Notes under the pieces: model-generated
Seen by the model: the letters and a program-made list of their open reading frames with translations, nothing else
Told to the model about the DNA's origin: nothing
The model's database searches: none
Translations under genes and position numbers: made by a program
Source of the DNA: Leptospirales bacterium
GTDB lineage: Bacteria > Spirochaetota > Leptospiria > Leptospirales > Leptonemataceae
DNA: 37,296 bases
Direction: 5' to 3'
Assembly: GCA_019694685.1 (NCBI GenBank)
Contig: JAIBBM010000040.1
Location: 1-37,296, forward strand
Shown: piece by piece, positions 7,608 through 15,145 of the stretch
Numbering within the stretch: the first letter of the stretch is position 1
How the letters are laid out: each line of letters opens with the position of its first letter

Positions 7608-8972
7608 CTACTGAATCAACTCAAGCGCACGACGAAGCTGCGGATCGCTTTGAGTGTCTGGATCCGGTTCGCGAATTCCATACTCTCTCTTTAAGAGAAG
7701 ACGAACGATCTCAGGGCGAAGAGACATGTTTTCAGCAGCAATTCGTTTTGCGAATTTATCCACAAGAGAAGGATCAAACTGTGGATTCTCTTTTAAGAAG
7801 GCTTCCAGCATTTTCTTTTCTTCGATCGACCCCAGATACACGGACTCCTGGGGCGTGGGCATCAAGTCAGGTACTTCCACATCTGGCTTGAGACCAATTC
7901 CATGAATGGCTCTGTTTTTTGGGGTAAGATATCTCTGTGTAGTGACAAGAACTGCAGTTTCATCCGGAAGAGGACGAAACACCTGTTGCACGGACGCCTT
8001 TCCGAATGTTTGCTCTCCGACCAGGATGGCTCTTCCATGATCCTGAAGGCAGCCGGACAGAATCTCAGAGGCGGATGCAGACCCTCGATTGACCAGAATC
8101 ACAACTTTTGTCGCGGGCGGCACGAGCTCTGTATCTCCATCCGCAACAAACTCCCTGCTGTCCGTTCTGCTTTTTACGCGATAAACAACATCTCCCTTCT
8201 TTAGAAAGTAGCCAGAAAGAGTGCGCGCCATATCCACGTGACCGCCCGTGTTGTTGCGAAGATCTATGATGATTCCTTTTACATTCTGCCGGGCGAAATC
8301 TTGAACGGCTTTCTTAAATTTGGAAATAGAACCCGCATCTTCTCCAAAAAATGCCTGCAGCCTTACGTAGCCCACGCGCGAATCTGCGAGAAATGCGGTG
8401 CGCACATATTCCAGCTGGAATACTCCGCGTTCCACTCTGACAGGAAATGAGCTTCCGCCTCTCTGAATTCCAAGCTCCGCTATGGACCCTGGCTCTCCGC
8501 TGATCAATTCAGATAGTTTAGAAACACCAACATATCTGGTTGGTTGCCCTCCAATGCTGATGATGCGGTCTCCTGTCATGAGTCCTGCTTTTTCGGCAGG
8601 ACCACCGCGCATTGGTGCAACAATCAAAGGATATCCACCCTGAATTGTAATTTCAACTCCGATTCCGACCAGGTCTCCACCTTCAGAATGATTGAAGTCC
8701 TTCTGCTCTTCGCGGTTTAGAAAACGAGAATAAGGATCCCCTGTGGCTTCGAGCATTCCCCTGACTGCGCCTTCGAAAAGTTTGGCGCGCGATACAGAAT
8801 CCACATGATAGTTTTCAATGAGATAGAGCACCTGCTGCAGCACGTTTTGATACATGTGCGACGCTTCGATTTGGGCTTGAGAAGTTTTTTCCCCTCGCGA
8901 TGGAGGGGCGTTCTGCGCGATCGCCGGTGCGATCGCCATGCAAAGGATGAGGGCCGCAACTTTCAAATTCAT
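7608..8972 (-). CDS. ctpA: carboxy-terminal processing protease, S41 family
   Basis: This is an exported serine protease that trims or degrades proteins from their C-termini. The 454 aa protein has a signal peptide (cleavage near AIAQ, residue 20) and a PDZ domain at about 95-185 (GIGVEI ... GPAEKAGLMTGDRI). The S41 core carries a Ser/Lys/Gln arrangement: Ser300 in GSASASEI, Lys325 and Gln329 in FGKASVQQ, with the same 25 and 29 residue spacing as CtpB. FGKASVQ has Ala where GKGSVQ is usual. About 70 C-terminal residues follow the protease domain. It overlaps the upstream small lipoprotein gene by 4 bp. Confidence 0.93.
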   Translation of the reverse strand: MNLKVAALILCMAIAPAIAQNAPPSRGEKTSQAQIEASHMYQNVLQQVLYLIENYHVDSVSRAKLFEGAVRGMLEATGDPYSRFLNREEQKDFNHSEGGDLVGIGVEITIQGGYPLIVAPMRGGPAEKAGLMTGDRIISIGGQPTRYVGVSKLSELISGEPGSIAELGIQRGGSSFPVRVERGVFQLEYVRTAFLADSRVGYVRLQAFFGEDAGSISKFKKAVQDFARQNVKGIIIDLRNNTGGHVDMARTLSGYFLKKGDVVYRVKSRTDSREFVADGDTELVPPATKVVILVNRGSASASEILSGCLQDHGRAILVGEQTFGKASVQQVFRPLPDETAVLVTTQRYLTPKNRAIHGIGLKPDVEVPDLMPTPQESVYLGSIEEKKMLEAFLKENPQFDPSLVDKFAKRIAAENMSLRPEIVRLLLKREYGIREPDPDTQSDPQLRRALELIQ

Positions 8973-9235
8973 GGCTTATCCCCGGCAAGAGTTTTGTACA
9001 GCTCTGGATTGCGCGTCCTTACAATGTCTTTTACCAGGTCGCATTTCACTCTCTTGCTCCTGCAGGCAAGTTCGAAGATCTCTTTGTCCGTCTTCTGGGA
9101 CAATTCAGGATTCAGAGGAGCCTGAAATCGGAGGGTCATGAACTCCTGAATCACACGGTCCGCGTCTGCTTCCGTTGGCTTCGCATAACAACCGCTAAGC
9201 GCCGCCAAAAGTAAAACCATCAGGATTTTTTTCAT
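8969..9235 (-). CDS. small lipoprotein between radA and ctpA
   Basis: The 88 aa protein has a canonical lipoprotein signal ending LSGC (Cys16). The mature domain is about 72 residues, helical and charged, with two Cys (residues 58 and 65) that could form a disulfide. A longer open frame runs upstream, but the true start is this ATG: GGGAGGAAGG lies just before it and it overlaps the radA stop by 4 bp (ATGA). The 3' end overlaps ctpA by 4 bp. Coupling to an exported protease suggests the two may act together in the periplasm, as with lipoprotein partners of Ctp proteases elsewhere; that is inference. Confidence 0.85.
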   Translation of the reverse strand: MKKILMVLLLAALSGCYAKPTEADADRVIQEFMTLRFQAPLNPELSQKTDKEIFELACRSKRVKCDLVKDIVRTRNPELYKTLAGDKP

Positions 9236-10596
9236 CCTTCCTCCCTCGCACCAACGACGGCACCGAGCTCCGTTATTTGCTGCATTGCGCGCAGCGTCAC
9301 ACTTTTCTCTTTTGCTCCGCCCTTGCCGACTTCTTTTGCAGCCGCCTCCGGCAGAACAATGGTCTTGTATCCCAGGGAAGAAAGCTCCCGAATCCGCGCG
9401 GACACGGCACCGGGGCTGCGAACTTCTCCGGTCAAACCAACTTCTCCAATGAATGCAAAGCCTGGCGGAATGACGATCTCGCGGTAAGAAGACAGGATCG
9501 CGGCGCATATTCCAAGATCGAGCCCGGGATCGTCTGAACTCAGGCCGCCCGCAAGATTGGCAAAAAGGTCAAACTCAGACAGTCTCAGCTTCAGATACTT
9601 TTCGAGTACCGCGCCGAGCAGAATCAACCGCCGATTGTCTAGCCCTTCCGCCATGCGTCTGGGTGGACCGGCGTAGCAGCGCGAAACAAGCGCCTGCACC
9701 TCGACACAGATGGAGCGCGACCCCTCTTGCAAAACAGAATACACTCTACCTGGCGCCGGGTTGTCTTCTCTGTGAGGCGCAAGACTCAAAACCGAATGCA
9801 AGCCCGCGTTGCCCATTTCAAAGAGCGCCACCTCTCCAATGGGTCCAAAGCGATTCTTCACAGCGCGCAGAATTCTATGATGTTTCAGGCGATCACTCTC
9901 GAACAACAAAACAGTATCCACCATGTGTTCGAGCAATCTCGGGCCTGCGATGGCTCCATCTTTAGTGATATGACCTGTAATCAGAATAGGAACGCTGCAA
10001 GACTTGGCCGCTTCCATAAGGCGAAATGCCGCTTCGCGCAAAATAGCAGGTGACCCGGGGCTTGATCCAGCAGACTGAACTGTCTGGATGGAATCAATGA
10101 CTGCAATGTCCGGCTTATGCTTTTCTATTTCCTGAGCAATTGTCTCAAGGTCCGTTTCGCGCGAAACTTGAACGTTAGACGACATGACTCCAAGACGAGT
10201 GGCCCGGATGCGAATCTGCCCTGGAGATTCCTCCCCTGAAAAATAGAGAAACTTACCCTCAAAGCGTCTTGCGATTTCAAGAAGGAGTGTGCTCTTCCCT
10301 ACACCGGGTTCCCCTCCCAGAAGAACGAGAGCTCCAGGCACAAGCCCGCCGCCGAGTACGTTGTCCAGGTCCTGGATGCCCGTTGTGATTCTTGCGATGT
10401 CTGCATTTGCTTCTGAAAGAGATTCGAAACTGGCATGCCCTTGAGCCGCGCGCTTCCCCGGCACCAGACCAGGCTGAAGCTCTGACTCTACCATAGTATT
10501 CCATTCACCGCATGTGCCGCATTTTCCTTCCCAGCGAGAAGACTTCGCGCCACAGGAGGTGCATTCGTAAGATTTGCGCGGCTTTTTTTCAGCCAT
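9232..10596 (-). CDS. radA: DNA repair protein RadA
   Basis: RadA (Sms) is a RecA-like ATPase and helicase that promotes branch migration in recombination. From the chosen ATG the protein is 454 aa. It has a C4 zinc finger (Cys12, 15, 26, 29), Walker A GEPGVGKST (about 95-103), the RadA-specific KNRFG motif (247-251), and a Lon-like C-terminal domain. An ATG 24 bp further upstream is possible, but the family normally begins just before the zinc finger. The chosen start overlaps the end of dnaB by 8 bp. It is coupled downstream to the small lipoprotein. Confidence 0.95.
   Translation of the reverse strand: MAEKKPRKSYECTSCGAKSSRWEGKCGTCGEWNTMVESELQPGLVPGKRAAQGHASFESLSEANADIARITTGIQDLDNVLGGGLVPGALVLLGGEPGVGKSTLLLEIARRFEGKFLYFSGEESPGQIRIRATRLGVMSSNVQVSRETDLETIAQEIEKHKPDIAVIDSIQTVQSAGSSPGSPAILREAAFRLMEAAKSCSVPILITGHITKDGAIAGPRLLEHMVDTVLLFESDRLKHHRILRAVKNRFGPIGEVALFEMGNAGLHSVLSLAPHREDNPAPGRVYSVLQEGSRSICVEVQALVSRCYAGPPRRMAEGLDNRRLILLGAVLEKYLKLRLSEFDLFANLAGGLSSDDPGLDLGICAAILSSYREIVIPPGFAFIGEVGLTGEVRSPGAVSARIRELSSLGYKTIVLPEAAAKEVGKGGAKEKSVTLRAMQQITELGAVVGAREEG
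9239..9245 (-). promoter_or_regulatory. ribosome-binding site of the 88 aa lipoprotein
   Basis: GGGAGGA on the minus strand, 3 nt before the ATG at 9235. It separates the real small gene from a longer frame that shadows radA. Confidence 0.75.
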
Positions 10597-11941
10597 TGTA
10601 TTCCGGATCGAGGTCATCAAATCGGTTCATTTCAGGCCTGAACGCGAGGCGAAAACTTCCTACAGGACCGTTTCTGTGCTTGGCCAGAATGATTTCCGCT
10701 TTGCCGCGATTTTCCATGGCTTCTGGATCATTTGGATCCGGATTGAGTTCCCTGTGGATGAACATTACAATATCTGCATCCTGTTCAATGGCGCCTGATT
10801 CGCGAAGGTCAGAAAGCTGAGGCCTTCCCCCGTCTCCGCGTCTGGATTCAACGGATCTGTTCATCTGGGAGAGAGCAAGCACAGGCGCATCCACCTGTTT
10901 GGACAGCTGTTTGAGAGCGCGAGAAATGGACGCAACTTCGAGCTGTCTGCTCTGTCTGCGTGCAGCAGAATCGTTGAGCAATTGTAAGTAATCTACAACT
11001 ATCAAACCAAGCGATTTTCCTTCGCCCTTGAGCTGGAGATGAAGCTTTCTCGTGAGTGCAATCGCTTCGAGTAGTTCCAGATAACCGGATTCGCACAAAT
11101 GCATGGGTGCATCGAATACTCGGTTCATGGCAGCAAGAAACGTCTGTTCTTTTCCGTGCATCTGACCGCGCTGGTAGTCGCTGTGATTGAGACCGGACTC
11201 AGCACACATGAGTCTCCCCAGGAGCTGATTGGCACTCATCTCCAGAGAAAAAACAAGCACTGCTTTTTTTTCGCGGATGGCAACGTTAGCCGCTATGTTC
11301 ATGGCCAGAGTCGTTTTACCTGCAGAAGGACGCGCGGCGAGAATGATGAGTTCTCCGCCTTTCAGGCCGGAAGTCATGCGATCAAATTCGCGGAAGTTCG
11401 TGCGAAGGCCGGAGAGACCACCGCGGGCCTGAATGAGGTGCTGCACATGCTGTCCAAAACTGTCCCGGAATTCTCCGATGGGTGCAACATCTGTGGACGA
11501 CGTCTGCTGGGTGATGGAAAGAATCTTATCTTCTATGGTGCGAAGATAAACGGATTCGTCTTCCTGCGGAGAAACGGACTCTTCCTGGATTTCGCGCGCG
11601 GCTTTGATCAGTGCGCGCCTGATTCCAAACGAATGCACTCTGCGCGCATGCTGGAAGATCAAACCGGAAGGGAGCGCATCGCGCGCAATCTGAAGAAGAG
11701 TTTCCGCGCCGCCTGCCTGTGCGATGAGACTTCGGTCTGTGAGGTATTGAGATACACGGAGAGGGTCGATTGCCTCTCCCTTCTGAGTCATCTCTACGAT
11801 GGCTCTATAGATAACTTTGTGACCTTCTGGATAGAAGTCGTCTGCGGCAACTGTGGTGCCTATTTGCAGGAAGAGATCCGGCCGCACGAGAAGCGTGCCG
11901 AGCACCTGGCGCTCGGCATTCTCATCCCACGGCACGCTCAC
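10589..11941 (-). CDS. dnaB: replicative DNA helicase DnaB
   Basis: DnaB is the hexameric 5'-3' helicase of the replication fork. The 450 aa protein has the N-terminal helical domain (AERQVLGTLL at 9-18), a linker, and a RecA-like ATPase domain with Walker A ARPSAGKT (203-210), a Walker B VVDYLQLL, and DLRESGAIEQDAD near the end. The start is a GTG 12 bp after the rplI stop; another GTG two codons downstream is also possible. Its presence after rpsF-ssb-rplI matches a widespread bacterial arrangement. Confidence 0.97.
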   Translation of the reverse strand: MSVPWDENAERQVLGTLLVRPDLFLQIGTTVAADDFYPEGHKVIYRAIVEMTQKGEAIDPLRVSQYLTDRSLIAQAGGAETLLQIARDALPSGLIFQHARRVHSFGIRRALIKAAREIQEESVSPQEDESVYLRTIEDKILSITQQTSSTDVAPIGEFRDSFGQHVQHLIQARGGLSGLRTNFREFDRMTSGLKGGELIILAARPSAGKTTLAMNIAANVAIREKKAVLVFSLEMSANQLLGRLMCAESGLNHSDYQRGQMHGKEQTFLAAMNRVFDAPMHLCESGYLELLEAIALTRKLHLQLKGEGKSLGLIVVDYLQLLNDSAARRQSRQLEVASISRALKQLSKQVDAPVLALSQMNRSVESRRGDGGRPQLSDLRESGAIEQDADIVMFIHRELNPDPNDPEAMENRGKAEIILAKHRNGPVGSFRLAFRPEMNRFDDLDPEYNG

Positions 11942-11953
11942 AGGATTGACCTA

Positions 11954-12514
11954 TTACTTGGACTTTTTAGACTTTTCTGGCTTTGCTTCTGCAGCTGCTT
12001 CCGGAGCTGCTGCTTCTGTCTGTGGAACTGCAGGCGGAACATATTCTTCTTCTTCCACTTTGCTGTCCTTGTCTGCAAGAACTTCAAGAGCCATTGGAAC
12101 GATTACTTTTTCAGCCAGGCGAACGCGGAATTTGAAATTCCCCAGTGTGCGAACTGCGTCTGTGAGTTCTACTTTGCGTTTGTCTACCGGGTAACCCAGA
12201 TCTTTGAGAGCGTTTGCAACTGCTTGCGGAGTTACAGATCCGAAGAGTTTCTTTTTTGCACCAACGCGCACTGAAATGGAAACTGTTCCAAGAGCCTTGA
12301 GTTTTTCGGCTACGTCTGCCATCTCTTTGTTGCGCTTGTCGATCTTACGCTGCATCATTCTTTTCTGATGCTCGAGTACTTTGGTTGAATCGCCGCGTGC
12401 TGCAGTTCCCAGTTTGCGGGGAAGAAGGTAATTGCGAGCGTAACCGTCCGCAACGTTCTTTACTTCACCGGCATCGCCCAGGCCCGGCACATCTTTTTGA
12501 AGAATTACTTTCAT
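11954..12514 (-). CDS. rplI: 50S ribosomal protein L9 with C-terminal extension
   Basis: L9 binds 23S rRNA and projects from the L1 side of the 50S subunit. The N-terminal domain is classic (MKVILQKDVPGLGDAGEVKNV ... ADGYARNYLLPR; named pieces only), followed by the long connecting helix and the C-terminal domain. At 186 aa it is about 35-40 residues longer than usual. The extra tail is rich in Glu, Ala and Pro and ends KPEKSKKSK. A good GGGAG lies 8 nt before the ATG. It follows ssb by 24 bp, with no rpsR between them. Confidence 0.96.
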   Translation of the reverse strand: MKVILQKDVPGLGDAGEVKNVADGYARNYLLPRKLGTAARGDSTKVLEHQKRMMQRKIDKRNKEMADVAEKLKALGTVSISVRVGAKKKLFGSVTPQAVANALKDLGYPVDKRKVELTDAVRTLGNFKFRVRLAEKVIVPMALEVLADKDSKVEEEEYVPPAVPQTEAAAPEAAAEAKPEKSKKSK

Positions 12515-12538
12515 CTCATGCTCCCTTTACTCTTTCAA

Positions 12539-12988
12539 TCAAAACGGAATATCATCGTCTGGATAATCACCCGAAGCGAAGCCTGCGTCTTCCTGTCTGA
12601 CTCCCGCAGGTTGAGGCGAATACTCTCCGCCTCCTCTGCTTGAATCGTCACGACCGCCTGCTGCGCCAAGGAACTGGAAATTTTCTACTACGATATCTAC
12701 CGCAGATTGTTTCTTTCCGTCCGGACCGTCCCAGCTTCTCTGCTGCAACCTGCCTTCAATGGCGAGCTGCTTGCCCTTTCTGGCATACTGACTGAGAATC
12801 TCAGCCTGCTTGCCCCAGGCAGTACAGTTAAAAAAACTTACTTCTTCCCTCTTCTCTCCGCCTGCAGTGTATGTACGATTGCTTGCTAGAGAAAATTTGC
12901 AAAGCGTGCTACCAGAACCAACAGACTTGAGTTCTGGATCACGCGTGAGTCGCCCGACAAGGACGACTCGATTGAGATCACTTGCCAT
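12539..12988 (-). CDS. ssb: single-stranded DNA-binding protein
   Basis: SSB coats single-stranded DNA and recruits replication and repair proteins. The 149 aa protein has the OB-fold start LNRVVLVGRLTRDPELK and the core SFFNCTAWGKQAE. The Gly/Arg-rich linker is disordered, and the acidic tip DYPDDDIPF docks partner proteins. It overlaps the end of rpsF by 11 bp, so translation is probably coupled. Confidence 0.97.
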   Translation of the reverse strand: MASDLNRVVLVGRLTRDPELKSVGSGSTLCKFSLASNRTYTAGGEKREEVSFFNCTAWGKQAEILSQYARKGKQLAIEGRLQQRSWDGPDGKKQSAVDIVVENFQFLGAAGGRDDSSRGGGEYSPQPAGVRQEDAGFASGDYPDDDIPF

Positions 12989-13259
12989 CCGCTCTTGAGA
13001 CCATGAATCGCAGAACGCCTGACTGGATGTTCAGATCGTGAGACAATTCCTTCACCTGACCTGCATCCATCTGAGCCGTAAGGCAATAGTAGATTCCAAC
13101 GTGCTCGTGCTGCATTCCGTGAGGCAAACGTCTAGAACCCCACTTTTGATCTTCGCTTACTTTTGCTTCGTGACGGCCCAGAAGTTGAATGACGCCCTTC
13201 TTGAGCTCTTCTGTATCAGGCGCATCCTTGATCACGACTATAATATGATAATTTCTCAT
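12978..13259 (-). CDS. rpsF: 30S ribosomal protein S6
   Basis: S6 is a primary-to-secondary binding protein of the 30S platform that pairs with S18. The chosen ATG gives 93 aa starting MRNYHIIVVI, the usual S6 beginning, and includes GSRRLPHGMQHEHVGIYY, the family's central strand region. The open frame extends far upstream, but that part is GC-rich repeat-containing leader and not S6. No convincing Shine-Dalgarno is visible. It heads the packed run to pssA and is preceded by a terminator-like hairpin and two direct repeats. Its partner gene rpsR is not next to it. Confidence 0.94.
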   Translation of the reverse strand: MRNYHIIVVIKDAPDTEELKKGVIQLLGRHEAKVSEDQKWGSRRLPHGMQHEHVGIYYCLTAQMDAGQVKELSHDLNIQSGVLRFMVSRADGK

Positions 13260-13329
13260 AGGTACCGGGCAATTTCCGGGACGGCCTGGACCTGTCAAGA
13301 AATTGGTTTTTAGAGGGCCTGGAAGAGGC

Positions 13330-13350
13330 AAAAAGGGCCGAGTTCGACCC
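13330..13350 (-). terminator. intrinsic terminator upstream of rpsF
   Basis: On the minus strand GGGTCG-AACT-CGGCCC (6 bp stem with one G-T pair) runs directly into TTTTT. It lies about 70 bp before the rpsF start, inside the 516 bp gene-poor stretch. It could end transcription from the upstream secreted-protein gene or act as an attenuator of the ribosomal operon, because its 3' arm could instead pair with the neighbouring hairpin at 13350-13368. Confidence 0.6.
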
Positions 13351-13368
13351 GGCCGAAGGCTTCGGCCG
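13350..13368. other. perfect GC-rich hairpin in the rpsF upstream region
   Basis: CGGCCGAA and TTCGGCCG form a perfect 8-bp stem around a 3-nt loop. It abuts the terminator at 13330-13350 and shares base 13350 with it. Its GGCCGA arm can pair with TCGGCC in either its own partner arm or the terminator arm, so two alternative folds exist. Confidence 0.6.
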
Positions 13369-13449
13369 TGGATCCGGTCGTGGCTGTCCGACCAGGGCGA
13401 CCCTTCCCCGGCGCCCGCGGTTCTACATTTCGAGGCGACCCGAGGCCAA

Positions 13450-13558
13450 ACGGGTGCCGCGCGCCCGTCGGTTTTATCACGCAATAGAAGTGCGTATTAC
13501 ATACGAATGCAGGCATTAACACGAACGTTTTGTTCGTTTTACATCGGGGGGAAGATAT
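13450..13558. repeat. direct repeat, copy 1 (~109 bp)
   Basis: First of two near-identical units upstream of rpsF. It begins ACGGGTGCCG and ends GAAGATAT. The core 84 bp (13475-13558) differs from copy 2 at five positions. Inside are a perfect inverted repeat ACGAAC-GTTTT-GTTCGT (13521-13537), CGTAT-TAC-ATACG, and ACGCA...TGCGT arms. The period to copy 2 is 116-117 bp, not a multiple of three, which argues against coding. Confidence 0.9.
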
Positions 13559-13566
13559 GAGGGCGA

Positions 13567-13674
13567 ACGGGTGCCGGCGCGGCCCGGATTTATCACGCAA
13601 TAAAAGTGCGTATTACATACGAACGCACGCATTAACACGCACGTTTTGTTCGTTTTACATCCGGGGGAAGATAT
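13567..13674. repeat. direct repeat, copy 2 (~108 bp)
   Basis: Second unit, separated from copy 1 by 8 bp. It has the same ACGGGTGCCG start, internal dyads and GAAGATAT end. The GTTTT-loop inverted repeat carries one mismatch here (13637-13653). The pair resembles a repetitive extragenic element; whether it occurs elsewhere in the genome cannot be seen from this window. Confidence 0.9.
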
Positions 13675-13683
13675 CGCAAAACG

Positions 13684-13776
13684 TTAAATTTCTCTCAAGG
13701 CCCGCTGCTGTTCCGCGAACAACGCCGCATAACGGTAGAGCAAATCCACCCACTGCGGATTTAACGCCCCTCGCCT
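13684..13776 (-). other. protein-like out-of-frame tail after the secreted-protein gene
   Basis: Beginning at the stop of the neighbouring gene but in another frame, 30 codons read RRGALNPQWVDLL, then YRYAALFAEQQRALREI and a TAA. The peptide looks like a genuine amphipathic helix, not random sequence. No ATG precedes it. It may be a former C-terminal extension cut off by a frameshift, a small-gene remnant, or chance. Confidence 0.3.
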
Positions 13777-14600
13777 CAGTAATTGGAGCCGTTGTAGTCG
13801 ATGACCTTTTCCAGCGCAGTGTTGCGATCGAGTATCTTCATCTTCTGCACGCGAGCCAGTAATCTGTCCACTCGCCTCAGCAGTTTCTTGTAGTTCAAGA
13901 CGATCTGAGCTTGCTTTGGATACGGAATCGGATCTTTCACATTTGTATTGAGTTCGAGAGTAGACAGAGGCTTCCAGTCTGGCGCGCCATCCGGCACTCC
14001 GTCTGGGCCTTCCCATTTGGGAACCACGGTAGACGGAGCTTCGTAGAACTCTACTGTAAGTTTGCTGTTGTTGAGAAGTTCAAGAGGCGCACCAATCGGT
14101 TTGCCTGCAGCCTGCGCCTGATCCCTTGGATCAGGATGAATGTAACGACGCATGTCGCGCACGTAAGAAGAACCGGAATGATTGATGCGATAAAATTGAA
14201 ATACGATTTTCTCGAGGCCGCCGCCCTCTTTTGGATACAGATAGCAATGAGCGCGAAACACAAACTGAGATGGAAATTCCGTAGAAGCAATGCTAAATCC
14301 ATCACGCAGCCTGAGCCTCAGGTAAGGCTTGCCTGCGCGATCCTTTCCCGTAATGACAGGACGCACCTTCGCTCCATCCGTCAGCTCTTCGAAATTGCCC
14401 GGACCCTCTGGCAGACCGCCTGCTTCTAAAATGGCCTTGACGCGCGCGGCAATTTCGCCGTGAAGATTGTCTACTTCTAGATCTCCAAATCCGGATTTGC
14501 GCGCATTCTCGACCGCCTCTCTATACACGATATTGTCTTCGAGAGCCTGGGCGAAGGTCTGCGATGCAAACAGTACCAAAATCAATGCGAGCGTCTTCAT
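13776..14600 (-). CDS. secreted protein of unknown function
   Basis: The 274 aa protein begins MKTLALILVLFASQTFA, a clear signal peptide with likely cleavage before QALE, so it is exported. The mature part mixes beta-rich stretches (PYLRLRLRDGFSIAS, SQFVFRAHCYLYP, KLTVEFYEAPS) with a C-terminal charged helix (residues about 235-265, NYKKLLRRVDRLLARVQKMK). I do not recognise a family. An ATG four codons upstream (14612) is an alternative start; neither has a strong Shine-Dalgarno. It is divergent from the CBS-domain gene and about 515 bp upstream of rpsF in the same direction. Confidence 0.75.
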   Translation of the reverse strand: MKTLALILVLFASQTFAQALEDNIVYREAVENARKSGFGDLEVDNLHGEIAARVKAILEAGGLPEGPGNFEELTDGAKVRPVITGKDRAGKPYLRLRLRDGFSIASTEFPSQFVFRAHCYLYPKEGGGLEKIVFQFYRINHSGSSYVRDMRRYIHPDPRDQAQAAGKPIGAPLELLNNSKLTVEFYEAPSTVVPKWEGPDGVPDGAPDWKPLSTLELNTNVKDPIPYPKQAQIVLNYKKLLRRVDRLLARVQKMKILDRNTALEKVIDYNGSNY

Positions 14601-14673
14601 ACTGGGTACCATATCGAACCGAAAGGGCCTAAAATCCAGTGTGCCGGCCAAAATACAAAATGAAAGTAAAAAA

Positions 14674-14691
14674 CTATGATCGGTATCATAG
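14674..14691. promoter_or_regulatory. inverted repeat in the divergent intergenic region
   Basis: CTATGAT-CGGT-ATCATAG has perfect 7-bp arms and lies between the divergent secreted-protein and CBS genes, 44 bp before the CBS start. It could be an operator. On the minus strand it is followed by six T, so a weak terminator is the other reading. Confidence 0.4.
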
Positions 14692-14734
14692 GAATCCGGG
14701 TCTCCTGCCCTCATACTACATCTAGAGGACAAAA

Positions 14735-15145
14735 ATGCACAGAGCCATCCCCCCCATTCAGAAATACATGACCACCACGCCGGTCACAGTTCAGCAGAAT
14801 ACAACGATCGCAGAAGCCCACAAACTCATGCAGGAACACAACTTTCGCCATCTGCCCGTGATGAAGGGAACCGAATTCTTTGGCGTTGTTTCAGACCGCG
14901 ATTTGAAACTGATGGAATCTTTTACAGGAGTGGATCCAAGCAAAGCGACCGTGGGAGACATTGCTCACAAAGACGCATACACCATCTCCCCCGACGCACA
15001 GACCGACGATGTGGTCAAGACCATGGCAACGCATAAGTATGGTTCAGCTCTCATCATCGATAACAAGAAAGTAGTCGGAATCTTCACAACCGTAGACGCC
15101 ATGAACGCCTTCGCAGAAGTACTCGAAGCACTTCTGAAGAAGTAA
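14735..15145 (+). CDS. two-CBS-domain protein
   Basis: The 136 aa protein consists almost entirely of a pair of CBS domains (about 8-66 and 72-132). Typical elements are PVTVQQNTTIAEAHKLM, FRHLPVM, GVVSDRDLK, and in the second copy TISPDAQTDDVVKTM and VGIFTTVDAMNAF. Such pairs form a Bateman module that binds adenosine nucleotides or similar ligands and regulates partners. No effector domain is attached, so the partner is unknown. AGAGGAC lies 4 nt before the ATG. It stands alone, convergent with the MFS gene. Confidence 0.9.
   Translation: MHRAIPPIQKYMTTTPVTVQQNTTIAEAHKLMQEHNFRHLPVMKGTEFFGVVSDRDLKLMESFTGVDPSKATVGDIAHKDAYTISPDAQTDDVVKTMATHKYGSALIIDNKKVVGIFTTVDAMNAFAEVLEALLKK

Noticed and set aside
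9236..9508. Upstream extension of the 88 aa lipoprotein frame
   Set aside because: It is Arg/Cys-rich and shadows radA; the RBS and signal peptide fix the start at 9235.
11099..12274. Long plus-strand open frame of 391 codons
   Set aside because: It is the antisense shadow of dnaB and rplI, with Cys/Phe-rich low-plausibility sequence.
13276..13298. Perfect TTGACA (-35 like) about 35 bp before rpsF
   Set aside because: At 16-18 bp spacing the downstream hexamers (AAATTG, AATTGC) are poor -10 boxes and would place the start almost on the ATG.
13303..13862. Plus-strand frames containing the repeated peptide RSAYYIR...LTRTFCSFYI
   Set aside because: The repeat period changes frame and no Shine-Dalgarno or plausible start is present; these are translations of the non-coding repeats.
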